DNA of 14,986 nt from CABMGO01 sp964574775 (GCA_964574775.1 CAZNOS010000017.1:1-14986); one strand, 5' to 3'. Positions 1 to 7,110 are shown, numbered from the stretch's first letter. Made by a program: numbers and translations. The notes: generated by a model from the sequence alone, not told the origin.

Positions 1-1121
1 CCGCCGCCCAACACTTTCTCTTTTTCGTATAAAACCACCGCTTGTCCGTCGGAAACTCCGCGAATTGCCTCGTCTAAAACTAAATTGAATTTATTATTTT
101 TGTAAAATAATTTTGCGGGCAATAGTTCGCCTACTTGTCTTATTCTGACTAGAACTCTTTTTGTAGATTTCTTATATTCCTTAACATCTTCATCTATTAA
201 ATGAAAATCCTGAATTAACATTTCTTTTCTCAAAAGAATTTTATGCCCTTCTGGCGCAACAACTAAAATATTTTTCTTCGCATCTTTCTTAGCAACGTAC
301 CATCGACTATAATCCTTCCCCTTTTCGTCTTCATGCGAAATCTCAATACCGAATCGCGAACCAATTCTCTGCCCGATTGTATAATAAAATATTCCGTCGT
401 GTTCACCAATCTGTTTCCCATCTGGATTTAATATCTTCCCCCTCTTCGGCTTTATTTTCTTTTGTAAAAAATCTTTCAAATTTATCTTCCCGATAAAACA
501 AATTCCAACCGTACCTTTTTTATTATAATTTGGAAAATCATTTTTTTCAGCAATTTCTCTAATTTGTTTTTTCGTATAATCACCGATAGGAAATAGACAA
601 TGTTTTAATTCTGACTGAGTCAGCGTATAAAGAAAATAAGACTGATCTTTTGTTTCGTCTTTAGCCCTTAATAATTCATATTGATCACCAACTTTTTTAA
701 CTCTTATATAATGCCCCGTAGCCACGAACTTTATTCCTCGTCTTTTAGCTTCTTTAATCAATAACGGAAATTTTATCTTTCTATTACAATCAATATCTGG
801 ATTTGGCGTAATTCCTTTTTTATATTTTTTAAACATCTCGTCGACAACCCATGATTTATACTCTTTCTCAAAATCTAAAGTAATCAACTGAATTCCGAGT
901 TTCGTCGCAACCTTTTCAGCAAATCTTCTTTCTTCCTTCCACTGACACTCTCCCGTAATCTTATTTTTTGTATCACTCCAATTTTTCATAAAAGCGCCTA
1001 TAACCTCGTAACCTTGTTTTTGTAAAAGCATCGCCGCTATACTAGAATCAACTCCGCCAGATAATGCTAATAATATTTTTTTCTGCTCCGCAGAGCTGAT
1101 GCCTTCGTGTGCCTTTACCAT
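1..1121 (-). CDS. mnmA: tRNA-specific 2-thiouridylase MnmA (3' end off window)
   Basis: MnmA activates the wobble uridine of tRNA Lys/Glu/Gln with ATP and inserts sulfur to give s2U34. The 373 codons present cover almost a full-length protein; only the extreme C-terminus is beyond the left edge. A PP-loop SGGVDSS lies at residues 21-27. The segment TPNPDIDCNRKIKF (105-118) holds the first catalytic Cys (C112), and VGICFIG (205-211) holds the second (C208). ATGHYIR and the downstream MnmA beta-barrel region (GQRIG, then RIRQVGELLPA) are also present. The ATG at 1121 is the only good start; it overlaps the stop of a small upstream membrane-protein gene by 7 nt, so the two are probably one transcript. 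MnmA is essentially a bacterial/organellar family and most archaea use NcsA/TtuA-type enzymes, so lateral acquisition is inferred. The family call is secure. Confidence 0.95.
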   Translation of the reverse strand, partial: MVKAHEGISSAEQKKILLALSGGVDSSIAAMLLQKQGYEVIGAFMKNWSDTKNKITGECQWKEERRFAEKVATKLGIQLITLDFEKEYKSWVVDEMFKKYKKGITPNPDIDCNRKIKFPLLIKEAKRRGIKFVATGHYIRVKKVGDQYELLRAKDETKDQSYFLYTLTQSELKHCLFPIGDYTKKQIREIAEKNDFPNYNKKGTVGICFIGKINLKDFLQKKIKPKRGKILNPDGKQIGEHDGIFYYTIGQRIGSRFGIEISHEDEKGKDYSRWYVAKKDAKKNILVVAPEGHKILLRKEMLIQDFHLIDEDVKEYKKSTKRVLVRIRQVGELLPAKLFYKNNKFNLVLDEAIRGVSDGQAVVLYEKEKVLGG

Positions 1122-1255
1122 GTTTTAACCATTATATAACCAAATCCAGCGAGAACAGACATCCAACCGAGGAATGTAAACAAAGCAAAATGTGTTAGTG
1201 TTGCGATTAAAAAAAACAAAAACGCCATAAGCATCAAATAACCGTCTTTCCGCAT
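1115..1255 (-). CDS. small two-helix membrane protein upstream of mnmA
   Basis: This is a short ORF of 46 residues (48 if the ATG at 1261 is used). It is almost wholly hydrophobic: a first segment MLMAFLFFLIATLTHFALF, then LGWMSVLAGFGYIMV, ending KTW. That fits a membrane hairpin of two short helices with a charged N-terminus (MRKDGY). Its stop lies 7 nt inside mnmA, so translation of the two is probably coupled. A TATA-like TTTTTATATG on the minus strand (1275-1284) is centred about 25 nt before the ATG at 1255, which favours 1255 as a leaderless start. I recognise no family. It could be chance coding in a leader, but the overlap and the uniform hydrophobicity argue for a gene. Confidence 0.55.
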   Translation of the reverse strand: MRKDGYLMLMAFLFFLIATLTHFALFTFLGWMSVLAGFGYIMVKTW

Positions 1256-1274
1256 TAGCATTCTACTCTTTCGG

Positions 1275-1284
1275 CATATAAAAA
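1275..1284 (-). promoter_or_regulatory. TATA box for the small membrane protein-mnmA unit
   Basis: The minus-strand TTTTTATATG is centred about 25 nt upstream of the ATG at 1255. This is the spacing seen for the leaderless genes elsewhere in the window. It is a position-based inference. Confidence 0.45.
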
Positions 1285-1307
1285 GATAACGGTGTAAAAT
1301 ATAAACC

Positions 1308-1316
1308 TTTAAAAAT
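1308..1316 (+). promoter_or_regulatory. TATA box for tRNA-Asn
   Basis: TTTAAAAAT is centred about 28 nt before the first base of the mature tRNA. This fits an archaeal TBP site for a tRNA gene transcribed with little or no leader. Confidence 0.5.
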
Positions 1317-1339
1317 CGTCTTTTCTACTTCCATTTATT

Positions 1340-1412
1340 GCCCCTATAGCTCAGCCGGTAGAGCACATGACTGTTAATCATGGGGTCGTTGGTTCGAGTC
1401 CAGCTGGGGGCG
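1340..1412 (+). tRNA. tRNA-Asn (anticodon GTT)
   Basis: A 73-nt cloverleaf can be folded by eye. The acceptor is GCCCCTA with TGGGGGC, the D-stem GCTC/GAGC, the anticodon stem CATGA/TCATG with loop CTGTTAA (anticodon GTT), the variable loop GGGTC, and the T-arm GTTGG-TTCGAGT-CCAGC. The discriminator base is G. No CCA is encoded and there is no intron. It stands alone between the divergent mnmA unit and the downstream transferase gene. Confidence 0.97.
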
Positions 1413-1430
1413 TTTCTATCACAATTAATT

Positions 1431-1438
1431 ATTTAAAT
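1431..1438 (+). promoter_or_regulatory. TATA box for the deoxyribosyltransferase-like gene
   Basis: ATTTAAAT is centred 24.5 nt before the ATG at 1459, so the mRNA is expected to be leaderless. There is no Shine-Dalgarno sequence before the start. Confidence 0.6.
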
Positions 1439-1458
1439 CCGAATCCTTCATAAAATTT

Positions 1459-2013
1459 ATGTCCAATAAAATCATCGTCCCAAAAAATAAAGTTGAAACT
1501 CTCGACACTCCTGTGATTTTTTTAGCTGGTCCCATCGCCTGTGCTGGTGGATGGCAAAACAGAGCTATAGAGATTATAAGAAAACAAACTTCCGTGCCAT
1601 ACATTGTTGTTCCAGATTATGGTAGTATTTTAGATCTAGAATACGTCGAAGACTTAGAGAAAACAACAACCTCTTTTGACTATCAACTAGAATTTGAACA
1701 ATATTATCTTGAGATTGCCGAAAAAAACGGAGCGATTCTTATATGGCACGCAAGACAACTAACTGAAATGTCAATAGATAAACAAACGGGTTTTACAAAA
1801 CCATATGCAAGAGATACTCGTGGTGAAAGCGGAGGATGGGGATGGGGCTCGTTAAGACACTGTCCAAATCTACACGTTGCCGTAGGAGGAGAAGACGAAT
1901 ACAGTGGAATTAGTGTAGTAAGAAGAAATTTCGCCAAATACGCACCGCAGACTCCATTTAGAAATAACCTAGAACAAACCTGTGAAGATGCACTAAAATT
2001 CTTAAATCCCTAA
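1459..2013 (+). CDS. nucleoside 2-deoxyribosyltransferase-like protein
   Basis: This 184-aa soluble protein resembles the nucleoside 2-deoxyribosyltransferase/DUF4406-like fold used in nucleoside salvage or base exchange. VIFLAGPIACAGGWQ (19-33) matches the family's N-terminal phosphate/ribose-binding strand and loop (FLAGPI-x-W). The segment FDYQLEFEQYYLEIAEKNGAILIWHA matches the acidic helix plus strand that normally carries the catalytic Glu, followed by a C-terminal strand (NLHVAVGG). Substrate specificity cannot be read from the sequence, and the exact catalytic Glu is uncertain because the usual WE appears as FE. It meets the KH-protein gene tail-to-tail with a 4-nt CTAA overlap of the stop codons. 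The start fits a leaderless promoter. Confidence 0.72.
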   Translation: MSNKIIVPKNKVETLDTPVIFLAGPIACAGGWQNRAIEIIRKQTSVPYIVVPDYGSILDLEYVEDLEKTTTSFDYQLEFEQYYLEIAEKNGAILIWHARQLTEMSIDKQTGFTKPYARDTRGESGGWGWGSLRHCPNLHVAVGGEDEYSGISVVRRNFAKYAPQTPFRNNLEQTCEDALKFLNP

Positions 2014-2549
2014 TCCAAATTTCTTAAATCTTCTTCTGGATGCCTAAGTGCAAGTTCATCAGCGTTTAATCTTTTAAGGCTCGAATTTTGACGCTCTATA
2101 TAGGAAAAAACGTTACTATGCTTCGCGCCCTGAATTAAAGAAATTACTCCCTGAATCGCGTGTGGCATATGATCCGCATCAGAAATTATTCCAACTACAT
2201 TATTATGTATAACGACTGCCGCACCAGTAAGTGTCTCTATTGTTCTTTTCGCTTTGCCATCCACACCAATTATTCTTGAACGAATTTCAGCCAAATTTTT
2301 TCTATGCGTGTGTTCTTTAATATTAATATACTCGATATTAACATCTTCGTTCACCAAGCCCATAGTGTCTTCTACGTCAAACCCAAAATCAATCGCCTGA
2401 ATTATTTTCTCAGCCGTAAACTCATTAAACTCCGTTCCATCCAAAATCACAGACCCTCTTTTTTGTTCTATCTTTACATCAACCTTCTTTTGTATAACTG
2501 GTATCGCCTTCTTAATTTTGGCAGGGCTTGTTATAATTAACTTTCTCAT
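2010..2549 (-). CDS. KH-domain ribosome biogenesis protein (archaeal Dim2/Pno1-like)
   Basis: This 179-aa protein has two KH folds in the arrangement of archaeal aDim2 (eukaryotic Pno1/Dim2), which binds the 3' end of pre-16S rRNA and works with Nob1 nuclease. The N-terminal KH (about 1-65) lacks a clear GxxG loop. The second KH (about 85-160) has RSRIIGVDGKAKRTIETLTG with the RNA-binding GVDG at 95-98. A further ATG lies upstream at 2564, but the TATA box at 2571-2578 is only 11 nt from it and is 25.5 nt from the ATG at 2549. I therefore choose 2549, giving MRKLIITSPAKIKKAI. The family is clear; the rRNA role is from homologues. Confidence 0.88.
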   Translation of the reverse strand: MRKLIITSPAKIKKAIPVIQKKVDVKIEQKRGSVILDGTEFNEFTAEKIIQAIDFGFDVEDTMGLVNEDVNIEYINIKEHTHRKNLAEIRSRIIGVDGKAKRTIETLTGAAVVIHNNVVGIISDADHMPHAIQGVISLIQGAKHSNVFSYIERQNSSLKRLNADELALRHPEEDLRNLD

Positions 2550-2570
2550 ACTATTGAAATCCATCTACTG

Positions 2571-2578
2571 TTTATATA
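2571..2578 (-). promoter_or_regulatory. TATA box for the KH protein gene
   Basis: TATATAAA on the minus strand sits between the acetate-CoA ligase alpha stop (2591) and the KH gene. It is 25.5 nt from the ATG at 2549, so the KH gene has its own promoter and this spacing decides its start. Confidence 0.65.
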
Positions 2579-2590
2579 TCTTAGGGAAAA

Positions 2591-3889
2591 TCAAATCCCA
2601 TCAATCGTATTAGAATAATCGACTCCGTTTCTCTCAAAAATCTCATTCGCTTTCGTCATCGACTTCCCGCCCAAAAACACAGCAACAACTCGCTTGTTCA
2701 TCTTTGCCAACTCTTTTTTAAAATCTACTACGACCTGCGCGGTTTCTTCAACTTCGGACATACTCTGCGGAGTTAAAACAACTAGCAAAGAATCAAAATC
2801 CTTCCCCTTAATTTCATCAAAATGTTTTTTATAATCAGAAGCCAACGCAGTTCCCAAAATATCTAATGGTTTTTCCATAACCTCAACGCCTTTTTTATAC
2901 AAATAATCCGATAACAAAACACCAGGACCACCCGCATTAGTCAAGATAAAAACTCTCTTTATCGTATCTAAATTTTTTCTGACTATCGGGTCTGACACTG
3001 GCATGCGCTTATCATAAACTATTTTTTTCCCACTAGCTAAAACAAGGGCATCAAATAAACTTTCACACAAAATCACTCCGCACTGCCTTAAAGCTCCAGC
3101 ATAAACCGCATAATCCGACGCCAAACTAGCCGTATGACTTATTGCAGCCTTCTCGCCAACAACAGAACTCCCTCCCTTCACCGCATAAATTTTCTTGCCT
3201 TTCGCAATCGCAACCTCGCAAGCTTTCATAAATTTTTTACCATCATTTAACTTTTCAATATACAAAACAATAGATTTAGTTTTTTTATCTTCGCTAAAAT
3301 ATTCAACAAAATCACCAAATTCTAAATTCTCCATATTGCCCAAACTAACAAACTTAGAAAAACCAATCGTACCTTTTAAAAAATCAGAAATATAACTCCA
3401 CAACGCACCAGACTGACTAATGAATGCGACATCTCCATCTCCGGGAGTACTAGCTGAAAAAGTCAAATCCAATCTACTAGACGGATTACAAACACCAAAA
3501 CAATTTGAACCCAGAAATCTAATTTTATATTTATTCGCAATTTTAGAAATTTCTTCGACGCCCTTTTTATTTTGCACCTCAGAAAATCCCGCACTAATCA
3601 AAATAACATTTTTTACTTTTTTCTTTCCACATTCTTTTAATGCACTCGCAACAAAATCTGCCGGAATTGCAATAACCACCAAATCGATTTTTCCGTCAAA
3701 ATCTAAAATTGACTCATAACATTTTTTACCCAGAAGTTCATCATGACCAGGATTAATCGGCACGACATCAATCCGACTATCAATTACTTTTTTTAACAGA
3801 ATACCACCAACCTTTTTAATATTTTCAGACGCACCAATAATCGCTATTCTTTTTGGTTCAAAAAAACTTTTCAAGTCACCTTTTACCAT
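2591..3889 (-). CDS. acetate-CoA ligase (ADP-forming), alpha subunit
   Basis: The enzyme converts acyl-CoA, ADP and Pi to acid, CoA and ATP, the archaeal substrate-level phosphorylation step after fermentation of pyruvate or amino acids. This 432-aa chain shows a CoA-binding Rossmann domain (FFEPKRIAIIGASENIKKVG, 9-28; LGSNCFGVCNP, 126-136). The succinyl-CoA-ligase-like part follows (FISQSGALWSY, GNMENLEFGDFVEYF). YIEKLNDGKKFM carries the conserved Glu (E212). SHTASLASDY (251-260) carries the phosphohistidine H252. A C-terminal ACD domain has TNAGGPGVLLSDYL. Length is close to the usual 430-470. The beta subunit is encoded divergently 50 nt away rather than fused or in tandem. The particular acid substrate is unknown. 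Confidence 0.92.
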   Translation of the reverse strand: MVKGDLKSFFEPKRIAIIGASENIKKVGGILLKKVIDSRIDVVPINPGHDELLGKKCYESILDFDGKIDLVVIAIPADFVASALKECGKKKVKNVILISAGFSEVQNKKGVEEISKIANKYKIRFLGSNCFGVCNPSSRLDLTFSASTPGDGDVAFISQSGALWSYISDFLKGTIGFSKFVSLGNMENLEFGDFVEYFSEDKKTKSIVLYIEKLNDGKKFMKACEVAIAKGKKIYAVKGGSSVVGEKAAISHTASLASDYAVYAGALRQCGVILCESLFDALVLASGKKIVYDKRMPVSDPIVRKNLDTIKRVFILTNAGGPGVLLSDYLYKKGVEVMEKPLDILGTALASDYKKHFDEIKGKDFDSLLVVLTPQSMSEVEETAQVVVDFKKELAKMNKRVVAVFLGGKSMTKANEIFERNGVDYSNTIDGI

Positions 3890-3911
3890 ATTTTAATAAA
3901 ATAAAGAAACT

Positions 3912-3919
3912 ATTTAAAT
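3912..3919. promoter_or_regulatory. palindromic TATA box shared by divergent alpha and beta genes
   Basis: The perfect palindrome ATTTAAAT is centred at 3915.5. That is 26.5 nt from the minus-strand ATG at 3889 and 24.5 nt from the plus-strand ATG at 3940. No other TATA-like element lies at the right distance for either gene, so a single site appears to drive two leaderless mRNAs in opposite directions. Confidence 0.65.
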
Positions 3920-3939
3920 CCTACTCACATAATATTATT

Positions 3940-4542
3940 ATGCAATCCTTCACCGAAAAACAAGCCGAAGATTTTATGGAAAAAAATAACTTCTCCGTTG
4001 CAAAAAGAAGTTTCGCAAAAACCAAATCTCAACTTTCAAAAATAAAAATTCCATTTCCCTGGGTTATGAAAATATCATCTAGCAAAATAATGCACAAGGC
4101 AAAAATCGGCGGAGTTATCTTAAATATAGAGTCGATAGAACAAGCAGAACAATCCTATTCGCAACTGTCTAAAATGCAATTTTTTGAAGAAGTCATTGTG
4201 CAAGAAATGATTAGGGGTAAAGAAATAGTTATTGGAATTAAGAAAACTCCAGAATTCGGGCATATCATTATGTTCGGAAAGGGCGGATCTAGCGTAGAAA
4301 AAGACAAAGACGTTTCATTCAGAATCTTTCCAGCACAAGAAAAAGACATAAAAGAAATGATTAAAGAAACCAAAATCTCGCAAGAGTTAGATAGTCAGGA
4401 ATTAGAACAAATAAAATATATTTTTGAAAAAATCCAAACCCTTATAAGAAAAAATCCAAAACTTTCAGAACTAGACATAAATCCCCTATTTGTCAACGAT
4501 AAAAACGCAATAATTGCTGATACGAGAATAGTTTTTACATAA
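3940..4542 (+). CDS. acetate-CoA ligase (ADP-forming), beta subunit (ATP-grasp)
   Basis: This 200-aa ATP-grasp subunit partners the divergent alpha chain. KISSSKIMHKAKIGGVILNI matches the family's nucleotide/phosphohistidine-swinging segment (usually HKSDxGGV). GIKKTPEFGHIIMFGKGGSSVE and DVSFRIFPAQEKDIKEMI match the nucleotide-binding core. LSELDINPLFVNDKNAIIADTRI matches the C-terminal metal-binding strands (ELDINPL). A longer in-frame start at 3853 would overlap the alpha start codon and lie upstream of the shared TATA box, so the ATG at 3940 is chosen. At 200 aa it is somewhat shorter than the usual 220-235. Confidence 0.9.
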   Translation: MQSFTEKQAEDFMEKNNFSVAKRSFAKTKSQLSKIKIPFPWVMKISSSKIMHKAKIGGVILNIESIEQAEQSYSQLSKMQFFEEVIVQEMIRGKEIVIGIKKTPEFGHIIMFGKGGSSVEKDKDVSFRIFPAQEKDIKEMIKETKISQELDSQELEQIKYIFEKIQTLIRKNPKLSELDINPLFVNDKNAIIADTRIVFT

Positions 4543-4569
4543 AATTACTCAAAAATTACATCACAAAAC

Positions 4570-4577
4570 ATATAAAT
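4570..4577 (+). promoter_or_regulatory. probable TATA box for the disA-DHH operon
   Basis: The best TATA match between the beta-subunit stop and disA is ATATAAAT. It would start transcription near 4600 and leave a 25-nt A-rich leader without a Shine-Dalgarno sequence. A weaker TTAAAAAT at 4590-4598 would give an almost leaderless mRNA, so the choice is unresolved. Confidence 0.4.
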
Positions 4578-4625
4578 ACTTATTCTATCTTAAAAATCCA
4601 TTAAACAAATTATAAACAAAAAAAG

Positions 4626-5660
4626 ATGGAAGAAAAAGAGAAACAAATATTAGAATACATCAAAAAAGTTGCACCCGGAACAGCAATTAGAACGGTAATT
4701 AACGACCTTATTCGTTCAGAACTAGGCGCCTTAATCGTATTTGAGACCCCAGAAATAGAAAAAGTTATAGAGGGCGGATTTAGAGTAAATTGTAGATTCA
4801 CGCCACAAAGACTTTTCGAATTATGTAAAATGGATGGCGCAATAGTCGTTTCCTCAGATATGAGGAGAATTCTTCATGCCAATGTTTTACTAACTCCAGA
4901 CCCATCCCTATCAACCAACGAAACCGGAACAAGACATAAGGCGGCCGAAAGAACTGCAAAACAAATGAATACGTTCGTAATTGCAATATCCGAAAGAAGA
5001 AAGAAAACAACACTATATTTGAATAATCTTAAGCACTCGCTACGACCAGTAGAAGAAGTGTTTAGAGAAATAGGAAACACGCTTCAAATCCTAGAAAAAC
5101 AAAGAGAAATATTTGATGATCTAATGGGCAAAATAAATATTCTTGAAGTTTCCAATATGGTTTCTGTAAGCGACGTATGTAAAATTATACAAAGAGCAGA
5201 AATAATCATAAGAAACTCAGAAACACTAAGAAAAGATTTCATAGAGGCTGGAAAAGAAGGTAATCTTATGAATATTAGATTTAGAGAACTAACGAAGGGT
5301 ATAGAAAAAAAAGAAGAAGAAATAATAAGAGATTATGCAAAACTATCGTTAAAGAAAACGAAAACGCTTTTAGAAAACTTAAGTTTCGAAGGGTTATTAG
5401 AATTAGAATCAATTGCAAGATTAGTCTTTGAAAAAGAACTCGAAGAAAGCGTTTCTCCTAGAGGATTTAGATTTATGTCAGAACTAAATCTTACAGAAAA
5501 AGAATCTTCTATGATAGTAAATTCATATAACAACCTATCAGAAATCCTGAACGATGAAACAAATAAAATGGAAGAACTCCTAAAAAATAACGCCGCTAAT
5601 GTAAAAGAAAGCATTGAAAGACTCAGAGAGAAAATAGTTGAAGGGCGGGTCTTACTATAA
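4626..5660 (+). CDS. disA: diadenylate cyclase DisA
   Basis: DisA condenses two ATP into cyclic di-AMP; in bacteria it is an octamer that also senses branched DNA. This 344-aa chain matches bacterial DisA (about 355-360 aa) from end to end. The DAC domain spans about 10-140: APGTAIRTVINDLIRSELGA, then GGFRVNCRFTPQRLFELCKMDGAIV (DGA at 70-72) and ETGTRHKAAERTAKQ (RHK at 103-105 where RHR is usual), then VIAISERR. A helical spine (about 145-250) follows. The C-terminal region begins ESVSPRGFRFMSEL, but its helix-hairpin-helix lacks the usual GIG: the aligned stretch reads LLKNNAANVKESIERL. The cyclase therefore looks intact while the DNA-binding hairpin looks degenerate. It is followed after one base by a DHH phosphoesterase. 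DisA is mainly bacterial, so transfer is inferred. Confidence 0.93.
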   Translation: MEEKEKQILEYIKKVAPGTAIRTVINDLIRSELGALIVFETPEIEKVIEGGFRVNCRFTPQRLFELCKMDGAIVVSSDMRRILHANVLLTPDPSLSTNETGTRHKAAERTAKQMNTFVIAISERRKKTTLYLNNLKHSLRPVEEVFREIGNTLQILEKQREIFDDLMGKINILEVSNMVSVSDVCKIIQRAEIIIRNSETLRKDFIEAGKEGNLMNIRFRELTKGIEKKEEEIIRDYAKLSLKKTKTLLENLSFEGLLELESIARLVFEKELEESVSPRGFRFMSELNLTEKESSMIVNSYNNLSEILNDETNKMEELLKNNAANVKESIERLREKIVEGRVLL

Positions 5661-5661
5661 T

Positions 5662-6675
5662 ATGCTTTCCAAACAAGAACTAGAGGAAATCAGAAATACT
5701 CTTGAGCGTTCGCAAAATCCACTCTTTCTTTTTGACAACGACGGTGATGGCTTATGCTCCTTTCTAATACTAAAAAAATCTTTAGATAGAGGTAAGGGAT
5801 TTTTCATAAAATCATTCCCAGAATTAGACCCATCATACCTCAGAAAAGCCGAAGAATTTAATTCAGATCTTGTAGTTGTTTTAGATTACGGAATGATAAG
5901 TAAAGAGTTTATAGAAGCGGCACAGGAAAAGAACTTAGAGGTCATAGCAATAGATCATCACGATGTTCCAAAACTAAAAGAAATAAATTTTTTCACATCA
6001 CGCCCAACCAACGAACCAACATCATATATCTGTCAAAAAGTTTTTAATCAAAAACAAACAGAATGGATTGCACTTATCGGATGCATCAGCGACGTATTTA
6101 TACCAGAATTCCATGACGCCATAATAGAAAAATTTCCGGAACTTACAAACGGCAAAAAAGACCCGCTTGACATATTATTTACAACGGACCTTGGAAAAAT
6201 TGCAATGATAATGAATTTTGGACTTAAGGATACCACGACCAACGTAATGAAAATGATAAGATTTACAGAATCCTGTAATTCACCTCAAGACTTCCTTTCC
6301 GAAACAAAAGACAATAGATATTGGCACGACAAATACACTAAGGCGATGGCTTTCATAAGAAAAATGGCAGAAAAAGCAAAGATACATGATAATAAAATAA
6401 TCCTAGAATACAGTGGAGAAACAAGTATGTCTTCCGAAATATCTAACTTTGTTCTTCAGCAAAACAGGAACAAGTTAATTGCAGTAATCTACAAAAAAGC
6501 AGGAACATGCAATGTTTCTCTGCGTGGTAAAAAGGCCAAAACCATCCTAGAAAAAATAATTAAAGAACTTCCAAACATAACTGGCGGTGGTCATGCCGAA
6601 GCCTGCGGAGCACGAGTACCAACCGAAGACTTAGAAAAATTTAAGGAAATGATATTTAAGCAGTCTGCGGTATGA
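5662..6675 (+). CDS. DHH/DHHA1-family phosphoesterase (NrnA-like, possible c-di-AMP/pApA hydrolase)
   Basis: This 337-aa enzyme has the metal-binding motifs of the DHH superfamily: FDNDGDG (D25, D27, D29), VVLDYG (D75), AIDHHD (D98-H99-H100) and GCISD (D144). A C-terminal DHHA1 domain carries GGGHAEACG (308-316). The size and DHH-DHHA1 layout resemble NrnA-type nanoRNase/pAp phosphatases rather than longer RecJ proteins, and no signalling or membrane domain is attached. The gene starts one base after the disA stop. An in-frame TTG at 5638 would overlap disA, but the ATG at 5662 is simpler. Operon position suggests hydrolysis of c-di-AMP or its product pApA; that is inference, and a general exonuclease or oligoribonuclease role is the alternative. 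Confidence 0.85.
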   Translation: MLSKQELEEIRNTLERSQNPLFLFDNDGDGLCSFLILKKSLDRGKGFFIKSFPELDPSYLRKAEEFNSDLVVVLDYGMISKEFIEAAQEKNLEVIAIDHHDVPKLKEINFFTSRPTNEPTSYICQKVFNQKQTEWIALIGCISDVFIPEFHDAIIEKFPELTNGKKDPLDILFTTDLGKIAMIMNFGLKDTTTNVMKMIRFTESCNSPQDFLSETKDNRYWHDKYTKAMAFIRKMAEKAKIHDNKIILEYSGETSMSSEISNFVLQQNRNKLIAVIYKKAGTCNVSLRGKKAKTILEKIIKELPNITGGGHAEACGARVPTEDLEKFKEMIFKQSAV

Positions 6676-7087
6676 ATGCCTCTCCATCACTCAAAAAACG
6701 ATATGATGCCCCATCTACTGGCTTTAAACAATAACCCTCGTTTTCTGGCAGACCTCTTTCTACATTAAGAGCAGAAACCGCTCTTCTTACCAAATCTTTA
6801 TGTTTCGCTCCTGGATTTATTTCTAGGGCGCATCTTGCCAAACTACCCGGCAACGTTCTCAATGTTAGAAGAGTTGTTTCTCCCCTAGACCAGAATTTTC
6901 TTTCAACCACATAAATTTTGAAAGCCGGATCATGAGAATACTCTCCCCTAAGATTCAGTGAAGGACCTAGTTTTTCTATCCCTTGCATAAGATGAAGAGG
7001 ATATAATATAGCCACACCTGCACGATCATCAAACTCACAACTACAACCCATAATTCTTTTCTCAAGTTCTTCTGATGTAAATCTCAT
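6656..7087 (-). CDS. uncharacterised 143-aa protein
   Basis: I do not recognise this protein. It is soluble-looking, mixed alpha/beta, and has no signal peptide or TM segment. A short Cys pair (MGCSCEFDD) lies near residues 13-21. There is a basic middle (VVERKFWSRGETTLLTLRTLPG) and a helix-like stretch HKDLVRRAVSALNVERG. It converges on the DHH gene and overlaps its last 20 nt tail-to-tail. The start ATG at 7087 is 29.5 nt from the centre of a palindromic AATAAATTTATT. It looks locally richer in G+C than the flanking genes. The ORF is long for chance in such AT-rich DNA, but coding is not proven. Confidence 0.6.
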   Translation of the reverse strand: MRFTSEELEKRIMGCSCEFDDRAGVAILYPLHLMQGIEKLGPSLNLRGEYSHDPAFKIYVVERKFWSRGETTLLTLRTLPGSLARCALEINPGAKHKDLVRRAVSALNVERGLPENEGYCLKPVDGASYRFLSDGEAFIPQTA

Positions 7088-7110
7088 AAATAAAGAATTA
7101 TTAGACAGTT

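Noticed and set aside
2564..2578. Start of the KH protein at the upstream ATG (2564)
   Set aside because: The TATA box would be just 11 nt away, too close for transcription to include this codon.
3853..3939. Longer N-terminus for the beta subunit from an ATG at 3853
   Set aside because: It would begin upstream of the shared TATA box and overlap the alpha-subunit start codon; the added residues do not match the family.
5638..5661. TTG start giving the DHH protein eight extra residues
   Set aside because: An ATG at 5662 immediately after the disA stop is a better start, and the extra residues show no conservation pattern.
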